64,000 nucleotides of DNA from positions 875,944-939,943 of the forward strand of contig MEHQ01002323.1 in the NCBI GenBank assembly GCA_008828725.1, given 5' to 3'. Position 1 is the first letter of the stretch. The number at the start of each line of letters is the position of its first letter. This document shows, one piece after another, positions 32,561 through 41,636 of the stretch. The position numbers were made by a program, and so were the translations under genes. The stretch comes from Saccharina japonica (lineage: Eukaryota > Sar > Phaeophyceae > Laminariales > Laminariaceae). A model generated the notes under the pieces. That model had not been told where the DNA came from. It did no database searches and worked only from the letters and a program-made list of their open reading frames with translations.

Positions 32561-32778
32561 GGCGCGCGCTACGATATAGAGGTGGTAGCACTTTTTGGGG
32601 GAAATGTTTTCTGAATGACCTATTAAAGTAGTATTAAAGGCTCCTTAACCCAAAATCGACGGAATTCCATTTTTGTGTTTTCCTCCAAAGGCAGGTGGCT
32701 TACTATTGATATAGAGCTCCTCAAGTCACTACCCTCAGAAAAAAAACATGGTGCTGCACCTCTACCGTAGCATGCGCC
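32561..32778. mobile_element. MITE with GGCGC.YGCTACG ends
   Basis: 218 bp. Left GGCGCGCGCTACGATATAGA and right (reverse complement) GGCGCATGCTACGGTAGAGG are inverted ends, continuing GGTG.AGCAC on both sides. TGG flanks each side and could be a short target duplication. Family words GGCTCCTTAACCCAAAATCG and GAGCTCCTCAAGTCACTACC. Confidence 0.78.
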
Positions 32779-33310
32779 TGGGTTTTCGTCCTGCCGTCGA
32801 CGCCATATTGCTGTAAGACTGGGTGAGACAACAAGACAGGGTATCCCCTTGCAGGTCTGTCCGTTGAGCATGTTTTTGGGGGGGAGGTATAGCGCTCAAG
32901 TCACTACCCTAAAAAAAAAACATGGTGTCAGGCGCATGCTACGATAGAGGTGCACCATGTTTTTTTCTGAGCTCCTCACTTAAGGAGCGCCATACCTCAC
33001 CGAAAAAAAATGATTTTGGAGGAAAATAAAAGTGCTGCCGGATGAGAAATATCATGACCGAAGCATACTCTGAAACATATTTCGTCACAAAAAAATGAAA
33101 TTCCGACGAATTTGGGCTAAGGAGCCCGATCGTTCAGAAAACGATTCAGCCAAAAAGTGCTACCTCTACCGTAGCACGCGTCTGTACCTCTACGGTAGCA
33201 TGCGCCTGGGTTTTCGTCCTGTCGTTGACGCCATATTGCTATAAGACTGGGCGAGACACAGGGTATCATATCCCCTTGCAGGTCTGTCCATTAAGCATGT
33301 CCTGGGTGTT
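32779..33310 (+). repeat. Segmental tandem duplication containing a second MITE (32931-33206)
   Basis: The flank GGGTTTTCGTCCTG.CGT.G ACGCCATATTGCT.TAAGACT and CCCCTTGCAGGTCTGTCC occurs at 32780-32860 and again at 33209-33290. The second MITE has the left end GGCGCATGCTACGATAGAGG (32931) and right end GGTAGCATGCGCC (33206), with an extra end motif inside (33160-33180). MITE and flank were duplicated together, about 430 bp apart. A third relative of the flank lies inverted near 41705-41760. Confidence 0.75.
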
Positions 33311-33494
33311 ATTACTCAATTTCACGTAGAATCAAGCGTGGGAGAAAAATAAGTAGTAGCTATTTATTCCCAGAGGCGTGATGACATCTGGCCCGGAAGG
33401 GCATCATTGATTGATTATCCTTCCATCTAATTATCCCGAATACGAATGAATGCCATCCAAGTAATACGAAAATGCACCAATAACCTGTCTCTAT
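33311..33494. other. No gene seen
   Basis: ATTGATTGATTATCC and related AT-rich words. Confidence 0.45.
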
Positions 33495-34043
33495 TGAGGT
33501 AATTATCGGCTTTCCAAGCCCATTACAGCAGTGTCAATTGCAACAAAAGTCGTACGGGAAGGGTCATACCATGATGTCATATGATATATATATATGATAA
33601 TTATTATTATCTTTGCCATCCGACAATGTGCAGCATGAGCTTCAACGTTGACCACTCGTGACATTCCCGAAAGCAGAAAACACGGAAACCAAGGAAAGCT
33701 ATGCGCAAAGTCTAACATCCTTTCTTTGTCTACTTCCCGCAAAGATGTATCCACAATACTCCATTTATTTGTTGTTATATGGTCCTACCCGTACTGCTGT
33801 ACTATTAATACTACTGGGCGCTCTTACGCTGCTCGAAAAAGGTTGACAACGCCAAAGTTATCATGCTTATGGTCTCTGTCCCTTATGTATCCCTTACATA
33901 CCTCAAAAGGTAGAAAAGGGGTCCTTACCAAAGGGGTTAACAACATCTATTTTTTCAAGGTCACACCAGTACAGTAGTACGTCGTGTATAGTAGCATTGC
34001 TTTTAACGTCATATAAGGACTTGGAAAGCCGGTGATTACCTCA
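33495..34043. mobile_element. 549-bp element with TGAGGTAAT...GGCTTTCCAAG ends
   Basis: The left end TGAGGTAATTATCGGCTTTC and the right end (reverse complement TGAGGTAATCACCGGCTTTC) form a 24-bp inverted repeat with two mismatches. The interior contains the retroposon 3' end at 33590-33670, so it hosts a nested insertion. No transposase. A half copy of the end lies at 41662-41700. Confidence 0.65.
33590..33670 (-). mobile_element. Retroposon 3' end with TAT-type tail, nested
   Basis: TTATTATTATCTTTGCCATC, then CGACAATGTGCAGCATGAGC and TTCAACGTTGACCACTCGTG: the cleanest of the five copies. The (TAT)n tail is at the lower-coordinate side, marking a minus-strand 3' end. Confidence 0.6.
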
Positions 34044-34260
34044 ACATAGAGGTAATTAATTGATCACATCTGGGCCCTAATTTGTACTGCTCGTTATGAT
34101 AGACGGTCCATAAGACCAAAGTTATCATGCTTTTGGTCGCTATCCCATATATCCCTTACGTACCTCAAAAGGGGTCCGTACCAAAGGGGTCAACAAGCTA
34201 TTATTTTAATGTCACACCGGTACAACAGCTACTACAGCAGTATACTGCAGTTAGTAGCAT
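33840..34260 (+). repeat. Diverged direct duplication, about 270 bp apart
   Basis: CCAAAGTTATCATGCTT, CCCTTA.GTACCTCAAAAGG, GGGGTCC.TACCAAAGGGGT and GTCACACC.GTACA occur at 33851-33976 and 34111-34225. The first copy lies partly inside the 33495-34043 element. Confidence 0.7.
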
Positions 34261-34269
34261 TGCGGGGGA

Positions 34270-34492
34270 CCATGTGTGTGTGTTCTTCACATTAAACCTT
34301 CCTTTCTACCCGTCGACATCCAGCACACCGAGTGTCCGTGCCGATTCTTCATCCTAAAAAGGTACCAGTTCTGTGGTCACAAAACTACGACACAGAGATA
34401 CTACGCTCAGTGCAGTAAGCAGAGCAGACAATGCAATGCCATACACGACAGGCAAGACCTACCCTGCTAGCAATCCAGGTGCATGCAAGAGA
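34270..34492 (+). mobile_element. R1 repeat copy
   Basis: Begins (TG)n TTCTTCACATTAAACC, then CTACCCGTCGACATCCAGCA, GTGTCCGTGCCGATTCTTCA, CTGTGGTCACAAAACTACGA, GCAGTAAGCAGAGCAGACAA, AGACCTACCCTGCTAGCAAT and CCAGGTGCATGCAAGAGAAA, where it stops. Nearly identical to 40190-40400. Confidence 0.88.
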
Positions 34493-34504
34493 AATACATA
34501 CATA

Positions 34505-34664
34505 CTCGTAATAGTAAATAGGACCTACGGTACACAATAAATTAAGGAATATTTCTATTGAATGAAAAGTTTTCCTTAGATTCTGGGTCGGAGTGGTATA
34601 TATTTACCTATTTTCACTGTACGACGTAACAGTATTCAGTCCTGTTTACAATGGTTCTCCGTAA
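34505..34664. mobile_element. TA-flanked mariner-type MITE with an inserted piece
   Basis: ATAGTAAATAGGACCTACGG at the left, CCTGTTTACAATGGTTCTCC at the right with GTAATAA. Between the half-elements lies about 65 bp with CCTTAGATTCTGGGTCGGAG, which resembles a Stowaway-like end, so a second MITE fragment may be nested. Confidence 0.6.
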
Positions 34665-34689
34665 TAACGTCAATAAACATCGTGTTTAA

Positions 34690-34935
34690 CGTCATACCGG
34701 TACAATAGCCCATGGGCCCGAACTGGGCCGGGTGATTCAAAGATTCATGGGTCAAGTATCTAGTATTATTGCCGCTACTAACTACGGCGCGAGGTTCGAA
34801 TCCCAGCCTGTTTGTTTTTCAAGGGCATACCGACAATATCCCATAGACCTGAATTGAGCCCGGCGATAGAAAAAGTTCAAGTTTTAATACCGTCCCTAAC
34901 TATGGCGCGGGGTTCGAGTCCCAGTTCCCCATTTT
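34690..34935 (+). mobile_element. SINE-like type 3, two tandem units
   Basis: Two units of about 125 bp each contain CATGGGCCCGAACTGGGCCG / CATAGACCTGAATTGAGCCC, then AACTA.GGCGCG.GGTTCGA.TCCCAG, which holds a B-box-like GGTTCGANTCC (34790-34803, 34911-34924). A clear A box is missing. Tandem pol III-like units of this kind are often tRNA-derived. Confidence 0.5.
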
Positions 34936-34976
34936 TCCTTTTGGTCTAGGTCCATGTTTTTAAGGTCATACGTAAT

Positions 34977-35320
34977 ATGAGGGTATTACCTGCTGAGCTA
35001 TAGGGGTAAAAGATCGATCTATTAACCAGCCCAGGGTAATCCTTATAACACTCTCCCCCCCTCTGAACGGCGGGATATTTGGGACGTCGGTACCGTAAAC
35101 GGCCGTACGTTGACCTACCCGCTTCGTTTCAGTACCTGGGGAACCAGGGAGACGTGTTTTTTTAGGGGCGCACGCGCAAGCGTTTCTATAAAAGAAACGT
35201 TCGAAGTGAGATTCGAACCCGTGTACTGCCGACGACGCCAAATGTGAGGGTATTACCTGCTGAGCTATAGGGGTAAAAGATCGATCGATTACCCAGGCCA
35301 GGGTAATCCTTATACCAGTA
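34977..35320 (-). mobile_element. tRNA-derived SINE, type 2 (head B), with a duplicated 5' region
   Basis: Minus strand, 35276 down: TTACCCCTATAGCTCAGCAGG gives an A box (TAGCTCAGCAGG, 35268-35257), then a B box GGTTCGAATCTC (35219-35208), then the tail GAACGTTTCTTTTATAGAAACGC...GCGTGCG that is shared with 10130-10252. A 75-bp block covering the A box and its upstream part is repeated at 34977-35050. Confidence 0.7.
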
Positions 35321-35330
35321 ACCCGTAGGT

Positions 35331-35782
35331 TTGGTCCCAGCGGTAACTACTGTAACTGCTTAACGAACTTGCCCCGCCTTCGACAAAAAAAGTTGATACG
35401 TGGTGCATTTAATAGTGCATACAAACTTCCATATCACGGTTTGTAGGGTTCCTGTTCAAAGTCAAGCATATTTCAACCACTGTATGTCGAAGCTGGGGCG
35501 AAGGTCTATGCGTTTTTCAAGAAGTCAATCCCACCCTACGCAGTAGTAGCAAAGCTTACGACCTGGTATCAATAGATAGTAGTATTGCAGTAGTAGTACC
35601 GTTTTTTTCGACACTCTGCATGGTTGACGCCGATTGGTTGACGCGAACCAGAGCTACGACGCTATAGAAGTATTAGCATTTCGTCCGGCAGGATATTTCT
35701 AGGAATTTTGTGAATTGACGTAAGGTCGAACTCTCCCCGGGGAAGCGACCTTCACAAAATATGATATAATAATAGTAATCTA
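35331..35782. other. No gene seen
   Basis: AT/GC-mixed sequence without long frames. Confidence 0.5.
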
Positions 35783-35881
35783 TGGGCTATTACCCTCCTT
35801 GTTTTTTTGGAGGGTCAACCCTCCTTGTTTTTTTGGAGGGTCAACCCTCCTTATTTTCTTGGAGGGCCATAGCCCATACGA
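35783..35881. repeat. Array of three T-loop hairpins inside a larger inverted repeat
   Basis: ACCCTCCTTGTTTTTTTGGAGGGT occurs three times with a 26-bp period (the third with changes); each unit is itself a hairpin with a 7-bp stem CCCTCC(T)...GGAGGG. Outer arms TATGGGCTAT (35781) and ATAGCCCATA (35867) close the whole into a cloverleaf-like fold. Confidence 0.8.
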
Positions 35882-36333
35882 GGTAGTCATAGTCCATACA
35901 TATATAGAGACGAAAAGGCCAAATCGTAGTATATTGGTTGATTTGGTTAGGGTTAGCAGTTAGTTATGGTCTATGGGGGATGGCCTACAATTTCTTATAG
36001 GTCATCCACCATAGATAGATAGGTTATAGGTGTCTCGCCGTACACAGCAGTAACCGTCAACCATAGTGTTGAAAAAGTGGTGCTGTTTGCCCTTACCTTA
36101 CCCCCAACCCCAACCGGAACTCGGCAAGAATATTCCAAGAATATTCCAAGAATATTCCAGGAAATGTCCTCGGTCAATGAGGAAGACTGAACTATTATAT
36201 AGACCCCTTACATCCACTTGTAATATATAATATCTGCCTATCTATGTATATACACTGACTGCGAGGTTAGACTGTAGTAAAAGGATACACACGGACGGGA
36301 CCCTTCTAGAACCGCGCTACTGCTGTGTGTGTT
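35882..36333. other. No gene seen
   Basis: Contains ATTCCAAGAATATTCCAAGAA (36130-36160), three tandem 11-bp words. ORF 36177-35995 (minus) is not supported. Confidence 0.5.
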
Positions 36334-36455
36334 GTCTTCACATTAAACCCGTTCTTTCTACCCAACTACCTTTTTAGGATGAAGAATCGGCACGGACACT
36401 GGGTGTGCTGGATGTCGACGGGTAGAAAGGAAGGTTTAATGTGAAGAACACACAC
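36334..36455. mobile_element. R1 first block as a folded-back pair
   Basis: A plus copy of the R1 start (GTCTTCACATTAAACC...CTTTCTACCCA) is joined to a minus copy of the R1 first block ending AAGGTTTAATGTGAAGAACA. The result is an inverted repeat of about 32 bp arms. It is followed directly by the full minus copy. Confidence 0.75.
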
Positions 36456-36856
36456 ACACACACATCTGTTTGCGTTGTTTTTCATTCCATTTCATTTCGT
36501 TTCATTTAATTTGATTTTACTGTCTGTCGCATCTCCTCTGGGAGAAGCACGACACGTTCTTTCTTTTTTGGTCATGTTTTTGTTTGGTTGTTTGACTGTT
36601 GATTTGCTTTATTATGTTTTTTTTTTTTTTTTTTTTTCCCTCTTTCATGCACCTGTATTGCTAGCAGGGTAGGTCTTGCCTGTCGTATATTGCATTGCAT
36701 TATCTGTTCTGCTTACTAAACTGAGCGTAGTATCTCTGTGTCGTAGTTTTGTGACCACATAACTGGTACTTTTTTAGGATGAAGAATCGGCACGGACACT
36801 GGGTGTGCTGGATGTCGACGGGTAGAAATGAGGTTTAATGTGAAGAACACACCCAC
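36456..36856 (-). mobile_element. R1 repeat, near full length
   Basis: Reading minus from 36856: GTGTTCTTCACATTAAACCT, the first block, GTGGTCACAAAACTACGAC, the CAGTAAGCAGA block, TACCCTGCTAGCAATACAGG, an A-run of 23, AACAAAAACATGACCAAAAA, TGTCGTGCTTCTCCCAGAGG, AGATGCGACAG and an A/AAT-rich end. Total about 400 bp. The A-rich 3' half is the reason for calling it retroposon-like. Confidence 0.82.
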
Positions 36857-37090
36857 TATGGTCCTCCGTAATAATACATCGCATTGCAGTACTCGTCGTA
36901 CGTACTCGTGAGGAGATTCACACAACGAAATGTCATGCCATCGTACGGAGTGTGAAAAACACACAGACCGGGCACGACAATCCCAACTCACACACGTCAT
37001 CAACGTGAATGTTATTCGTTTTTTTCGTTGTCATCCCCCATTGGTGTTACCCCCGCTTTCAACGTATCTGGATTTCTACCATGTGTATAC
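36857..37090. other. No gene seen
   Basis: Half of a mariner-type MITE end (CACTATGGTCCTCCGTAATA, 36853-36872) remains. Nothing else is recognised. Confidence 0.5.
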
Positions 37091-37316
37091 CTTCCCTTCT
37101 TCCCCTCGCTGCCTCGGCAAAGTTTTTGCTTTGGCATGGCCCATAGCGAGGGGGGGGGTCTTTCCAGCGAGCAAGGCTAGGCTCACCCTCAAGCGGACCG
37201 ATACCTTCTTGCTGCTGCGCACCCGCCGCGAAGCGTGTGCAGCGGTAGAGTTGGATCGGCACTGGTGCGTCAGGCGCAAAAGTTCAGATGCACGGGCCTT
37301 TTTGGCCGTCGGTGTA
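37091..37316. repeat. Duplicated 226-bp segment, copy 2
   Basis: Two differences from 6721-6946. Both strands are open (36930-37397 plus, 37336-37076 minus). On the minus strand, just outside the match, DIAVYTDGQKG (about 37295-37330) recalls an RNase H start motif but ends soon after, so no call is made. Confidence 0.85.
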
Positions 37317-38400
37317 GACAGCAATGTCCATCTCACTTTTGTGCGCGGAGGCAGACGCCATCAGAAAGGTGGACGGACACTACGTACACGGCCCTAGGTG
37401 TGTTTGCTAGAGGGAGCTGTACTGTCTCAGTAACCTGGCTTCGCCATCAAAGGAGGAGGGAGCGTGTGGCGACGAGCTGGAGCCTCAGGGCAGGTAGACC
37501 CCTTCAGCGCGAGAATTTTTATTTTCCAGACCAAGCACCCTGAGTGCAACGAGGGAAAAAGCGAGGAGCCGACTGGGAAGGACAGCAACGAGAGAGTGTA
37601 CGGACGGAGCGGGTCGAGTGTGGTCGTGCTAGGACTGGCCGAGCGGCACCGGAGCGGCGCACCTGAGCAGCAGCACAGCAGCGCGCCGGCGCAGCAGCAC
37701 AGCAGCGCACAGGAGCAGCGATCCGGAGCACGGACGACATCGACCCGTGACGAACGGACAAACATTTTTTCTTGACAATTTTGGTTTCGTTTTTTTCCCT
37801 GAATTTTGTTGTTGGGTCTGTGTGGATGACGTCACTGGTTTTGTAGAGAGACGCGGCAGAGATGGCGCGGACACCCCGGGTGCCTTCATTGTGTGCCTGA
37901 TCGTGGAAGACTCCTTCAATGTGGAACGATTCCTAATCAGTGTCGATGTTTATAATGCTGTGCCTAACACAGACGTTCAGGATAGATTCGGGCAATTGTC
38001 AATTGACGTGATGGCTTTGGTTGGCTGTTCTTTTTCACTGTGTGCCCGCGGACTGTCATTCCGGCAGCACTTCAGACAGCAGCTGCGTGCTCCATCTTGT
38101 TCCCACGCCTACCGTGTGTTTTTGTACAGACAGCACTTCAGACAGTAGTTACGCTGTAGTCGGCAAATTCATTGGTAAAGAGTGGGAGGGGGGGGGGGGG
38201 GGCGATGCTGCTGTAGTCGAATGGAGATTGCGGGCGTGTAGTTCAGTTTTGGACACGCATAACATGCTGTAGGGATTTTAGGTGTACCTCTTCGGACTTG
38301 TGTATCCTTTCCCTGCTAAGTGTGCGTGTTCTTTAGGATTCTCTGATGGCTCTAGCACTTTAAATTTTGTGACCACGGGCTGTGATCTTGCTAGATCAGA
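37317..38400. other. GC-rich island of unknown nature
   Basis: GC content is well above the flanks to about 37740, with CAGCAGCACAGCAGCGC repeats (37665-37720). ORF 37747-38148 (plus, 133 codons) includes GADTPGAFIVCLIVEDSFNV, which reads like real protein, but no domain is recognised. A short duplication CAGACAGCACTTCAGACAG lies at 38066 and 38128. It may belong to the same unit as the 226-bp segment. Confidence 0.3.
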
Positions 38401-38545
38401 CTATAGGGATTAGCAACTGAAACGAGTTTAATGTGAAGACAACAACAACAACAACAGCCGGGTACGAAAACACACCGACACGAATCAAACAAAAAAATGA
38501 GAACAATAAAACAGTAAAACAAAACGCATCCTGAAATGAAACGTA
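38401..38545 (-). mobile_element. R1-related fragment with A/CAA-rich body
   Basis: GAGTTTAATGTGAAGACAAC, then (CAA)n, GCCGGGTACGAAAACACACC and AATCAAACAAAAAAATGAGA. Same words as 6500-6545, so an R1 subfamily shares this A-rich body. Confidence 0.5.
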
Positions 38546-38819
38546 ATACAAATGACGCAAGGAGACAGAAGCGTCCCTATTAATAGGAGAAAAACATATA
38601 CCTGGTATATGCACTGTTGAACGAAAAAAGATCTAAGTCTAATAATTTCAAGTAATTTGTCCCCAAAACGGGAGTACCAGGTTGCCTTCCGGGAAAATTC
38701 TCCAGAATTTTCTAAAGCCCCAAAATCTATGATGGCATGATGGCGACTGCTGTGAGAGGGAAACGGGGTAAACGAGCGACGGGCAAGCCGTAATTACGTA
38801 ATTACGACATACATACGTT
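38546..38819. other. No gene seen; piggyBac-MITE fragment
   Basis: AATTTCAAGTAATTTGTCCCC AAAACGGGAG at 38643-38675 is a core fragment of the piggyBac-like MITE. Confidence 0.5.
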
Positions 38820-38985
38820 TGTGTTCCTTCACATTTACCAGGTAATCGTTTTTTCTATATACCAGTCGACATCCAGCACACAGCACACCCAGTGTCCGTG
38901 CCGATTCTTCATCCTAGAGAGGTACCAGGTACAAGTTATTATGGTATGCGGTCACAAAACCACGACACACGACACAGATATATAA
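38820..38985 (+). mobile_element. R1 repeat, partial copy
   Basis: CTTCACATTTACCAGGTAAT, GTCGACATCCAGCACACAGC, CCAGTGTCCGTGCCGATTC, GGTCACAAAACCACGACAC. A TACCAGGTA word has been gained inside the ACATTAAACC start. Confidence 0.75.
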
Positions 38986-38989
38986 TATA

Positions 38990-39090
38990 TTAAAAAATTA
39001 AAAAAAAAAACAGCTGTGAGCTCGAGGATTTCGTCGAAACTCATCTTTGCTATAATAGTAGCTGAGTATAATACTTCGATCGCGCGTACT
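38990..39090 (+). repeat. Poly-A plus GTGAGCTCGA...TCGAA.CTCA hairpin repeat
   Basis: An A-run is followed by ACAGCTGTGAGCTCGAGGAT and TTCGTCGAAACTCATC, a 9 to 11-bp hairpin, then CGATCGCGCG. The same unit is at 51975-52060, 52465-52510 and 56415-56520, three times next to an R1 copy. Confidence 0.7.
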
Positions 39091-39094
39091 TACG

Positions 39095-39375
39095 GATTGC
39101 TAGCAGGGTAGGTCTTGTCGTATCTGGCATTGCGTTGTCTGCTCTGCTTACTGCACTGACTGGCTGTGAGAGCGTAGCATCGCTGTGTCGTAGTTTTGTT
39201 ACCACAGAACTAGTACCTTTTTAGGTTGAAGAATCGGCACGGCGTGCTGGATGTCGACGGGTAGAAAGGAAGGTTTAATGTGAAGAACACACACACATAC
39301 GGTAAGCAGAGCAGACAACGCCATGCCATATACGACAGGCACGATCTACCCTGCTAGCAATCCAGGTGCGTGAAA
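39095..39375 (-). mobile_element. R1 repeat, minus copy with a short plus-strand piece
   Basis: Minus copy from 39290 down to 39095 (TTGCTAGCAGGGTAGGTCTT at its lower end). From 39300 to 39375 a plus-strand piece follows (GTAAGCAGAGCAGACAACGC, CCTGCTAGCAATCCAGGTGC), another fold-back pairing of R1. Confidence 0.78.
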
Positions 39376-39503
39376 GAGAAGAAAAAAAGAGAGAAAAATA
39401 ATGGCCTATTTATCATAGATTCGAAAGCATCATTCCAACCATTTTGCTGAAACTGGGCCAAGTACGCACCACCTACGTACCGGTAAACAAAAACTATTTG
39501 ATA

Positions 39504-39677
39504 CCACTCCGTCCGGAAATATAAAGACCTGTTTGGATTTAATATTAATATACAAACGGTGATTCTATCTCGGGACACAGCAGTGTTAGCGACAACTATG
39601 TCCCGATATATAAGCACCGTTTAGATTAAATAAATACCAATAGGCAAACGGCCGTTATATTTACGGACATTAGTGGT
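39504..39677. mobile_element. Stowaway-like MITE, larger copy
   Basis: Ends CCACTCCGTCCGGAAATATA and ATATTTACGGACATTAGTGG are inverted and flanked by TA. At 174 bp it is twice the small copy; the middle contains a second pair of family words (ATCTCGGGACACAGC, TGTCCCGATATATAAG), so one element may sit inside another. Confidence 0.72.
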
Positions 39678-39944
39678 AACAAGTACTTGCTGTCGGACGT
39701 GTCGGAGCCGCGTCGACCGCTTGGGGCTTGATTTTTTTCTGGGAAATTTCTGGATTGATAATTTTCCCGGAATGCAACCTTGAATGATTAGCCATCCTTT
39801 TCTTTGGGGTTTTCTTCTTCCTACTGGATAAAACGGTATACTTCTTTAACCTGGTATGAATATATATATGGTGGTACATATAAAAAGATTCACGGGTGGA
39901 AACGCCATCCCACTATCGGATACTTAGTATCATACCAGCATATA
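39678..39944. other. No gene seen
   Basis: AT-rich, short ORFs. Confidence 0.5.
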
Positions 39945-40059
39945 TTACGGAGGGCCATAGTAAACAGGACTAACTGTTGTTCGTAAAAATAGGTGAATAT
40001 GCAGGTTTTTGTCTGTACCGTAGGTCCTATTTACTAGTATTTACTATGCCCCGCCGAAA
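39945..40059. mobile_element. TA-flanked mariner-type MITE
   Basis: TTACGGAGGGCCATAGTAAA at the left; TTTACTATGCCCCGCCGAAA at the right. Interior in the opposite orientation to most copies (TGTCTGTACCGTAGGTCC). Confidence 0.75.
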
Positions 40060-40189
40060 TACCATATTCGTAGATACAGCAGTAGGTATCATACTTGAAT
40101 TTGTGTTTAAAAAAACTCACTCAACTATGGTGAGATCGGGTTTTTCCCTCAAAACTCAGTTTAGCATATTACCGTACAGCAGTGTGTGT
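40060..40189. other. No gene seen
   Basis: Short unassigned spacer between two elements. Confidence 0.5.
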
Positions 40190-40660
40190 GTGTGTGTTCT
40201 TCACATTAAACCTTCCTTTCTACCCGTCGACATCCAGCACACCCAGTGTCCGTGCCGATTCATCATCCTAAAAAGGTACCAGTTCTGTGGTCACAAAACT
40301 ACGACACAGAGATACTACGCTCAGTGCAGTAAGCAGAGCAGACAATGCAATGCCATATACGACAGGCAAGACCTACCCTGCTAGCAATCCAGGTGCATGC
40401 AAGAGAAAAAAAAGAGAAAAGAAAGAAAAAAGCGAAAAGGAAAAATAATAGAAAGTAAACATACTGAAGCAAATCAACAATCAAGCAACCAAACAAAAGC
40501 ATGACAAAATGAAAAGAAAACAAAAAAAAACAAAAAAAACAAAAAAAAAATGTCGTGCTTCTCCCAGATGAGATGCGACATCTAGTTAAAAGAAACCAAA
40601 TGAAATGAAATGAACCGAAAAAAAAAAACAAAAAAACAAAAAAAAAACAGTGCCAACAAA
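40190..40660 (+). mobile_element. R1 repeat, longest copy
   Basis: About 470 bp: (TG)n, TTCTTCACATTAAACCTTCC, first block, GTGGTCACAAAACTACGACA, CAGTAAGCAGAGCAGACAAT, CTGCTAGCAATCCAGGTGC, then A-rich runs broken by GCATGACAAAATG, TGTCGTGCTTCTCCCAGATG, AGATGCGACATC and AAATGAAATGAACCG, ending in (CA7-9)n. Against 36456-36856 this sets the family's full extent. The first 190 bp read as an open frame with Cys-rich CPCRFF- and QFCGHK-like words, but the same frame is lost in other copies. Confidence 0.88.
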
Positions 40661-41376
40661 GCAAGACTAAGAACGACAGGAAAAGACAGGCAGCCAGAGC
40701 ACACCAAAAGTACCTTCGGTTGGCGACGTTGGTGAAAGCACCGAACGGCTTGATTGAGCTACGAGTAGACGTGTGGATTATTTGTTTGGTTGCTTTTTGT
40801 CGGGACGATGTGAGGGAAAACTACAAACGAATCGTACTGGTAAGTTGTATATTCATACGCTCTTGCAGCTCCCCCTTTTTTTATTTTCTTCGGGGGCTTC
40901 CTTCTACCCGGAGACCAGAGATCGAGGTTTGAGCTGGATATACCGTCCCCCTCGAGCGTGGAAATCAATTAATGCCTTGGGATTAAGTTATTAATAGTAA
41001 GCTGGTATGCTTCGAAGCATGACACAAAAGGAGTATGTGAACGTTAACCAATGGGGTATTCATGGTTTTGCCGTTGCATCGAAGCTGTTTGTAGGTTTGT
41101 GGATGTATCAAGTAACCGGTTCGCTTGTCCGATGCTTGTGGTGACATCAGGTACCCCAGGTCCCAGCTCCGCAGGAGGAGGAGGAGGAGCTCTCGGCAGG
41201 GCTTCTATAATACCGCAACACTTTTCCACGGCGGTACGCGGCGTGGTGCATTTTTTGCCGTGCCGCCTGACGCGGGATGTCGTGGCTCGTTTCGCGTCGT
41301 CTCCACGGACAGCATGGAAGAGGGGTTTGCCCTCGAAGAGGGATTTTCCCTCACATCTACGCTGGGGGTATACCCG
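40661..41376. other. No supported gene
   Basis: Overlapping ORFs at 41044-41535 (minus, 163 codons), 41051-41398 and 41125-41634 (plus) run into the MITE at 41379, which makes them doubtful. GC-rich part 41140-41370 has no recognised domain. Confidence 0.35.
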
Positions 41377-41378
41377 TG

Positions 41379-41636
41379 CCACCCGGGTGATAAGATAACA
41401 CACCCCCTCGGGCGGATTGCAAAGGAAAGCTTGTTTTTTCTTGACAACGTGGAACATACTACTGCCAACGCCGTGCGACGCGTCAATTGTATGGAAATAT
41501 CGACGAGATATTTCCAAACCCACCATTCTCGTCACTTGTGTGTGCGCCCTGCCCCCCCACTTAAGACATGTTTTGGGGAAATTCGGCTTCCGAAATTTAT
41601 CCCAGGGGGGTGTGTTATCTTATCACCCGGGTGATA
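41379..41636. mobile_element. 258-bp MITE with 28-bp perfect inverted ends
   Basis: Ends CACCCGGGTGATAAGATAAC ACACCCCC and its exact reverse complement GGGGGTGTGTTATCTTATCA CCCGGGTG. A second inner inverted pair (GAAATATCGACGAGATATTTC) lies at 41492-41512. No transposase frame, and no target duplication beyond single bases is clear. Confidence 0.85.

Noticed and set aside
34276-34470. R1 frame as a zinc-binding protein
   Set aside because: Cys-rich words appear in two near-identical copies only and the frame is lost in other copies, so there is no sign of selection.
35205-35276. A true tRNA gene
   Set aside because: The T arm is good, but acceptor and anticodon stems do not pair, and the tail is shared with a copy that has a different head.
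35781-35876. Bacterial-type rho-independent terminators
   Set aside because: Stem plus T-run hairpins are here, but the T-run is the loop, units are tandem, and the context is eukaryotic.
37280-37336. RNase H domain on the minus strand (VYTDG)
   Set aside because: Only one motif is present and the frame stops a few residues later; no further RNase H blocks.
41044-41634. ORFs on both strands ending in the 41.4-kb MITE
   Set aside because: They depend on MITE sequence for part of their length and show no domain.
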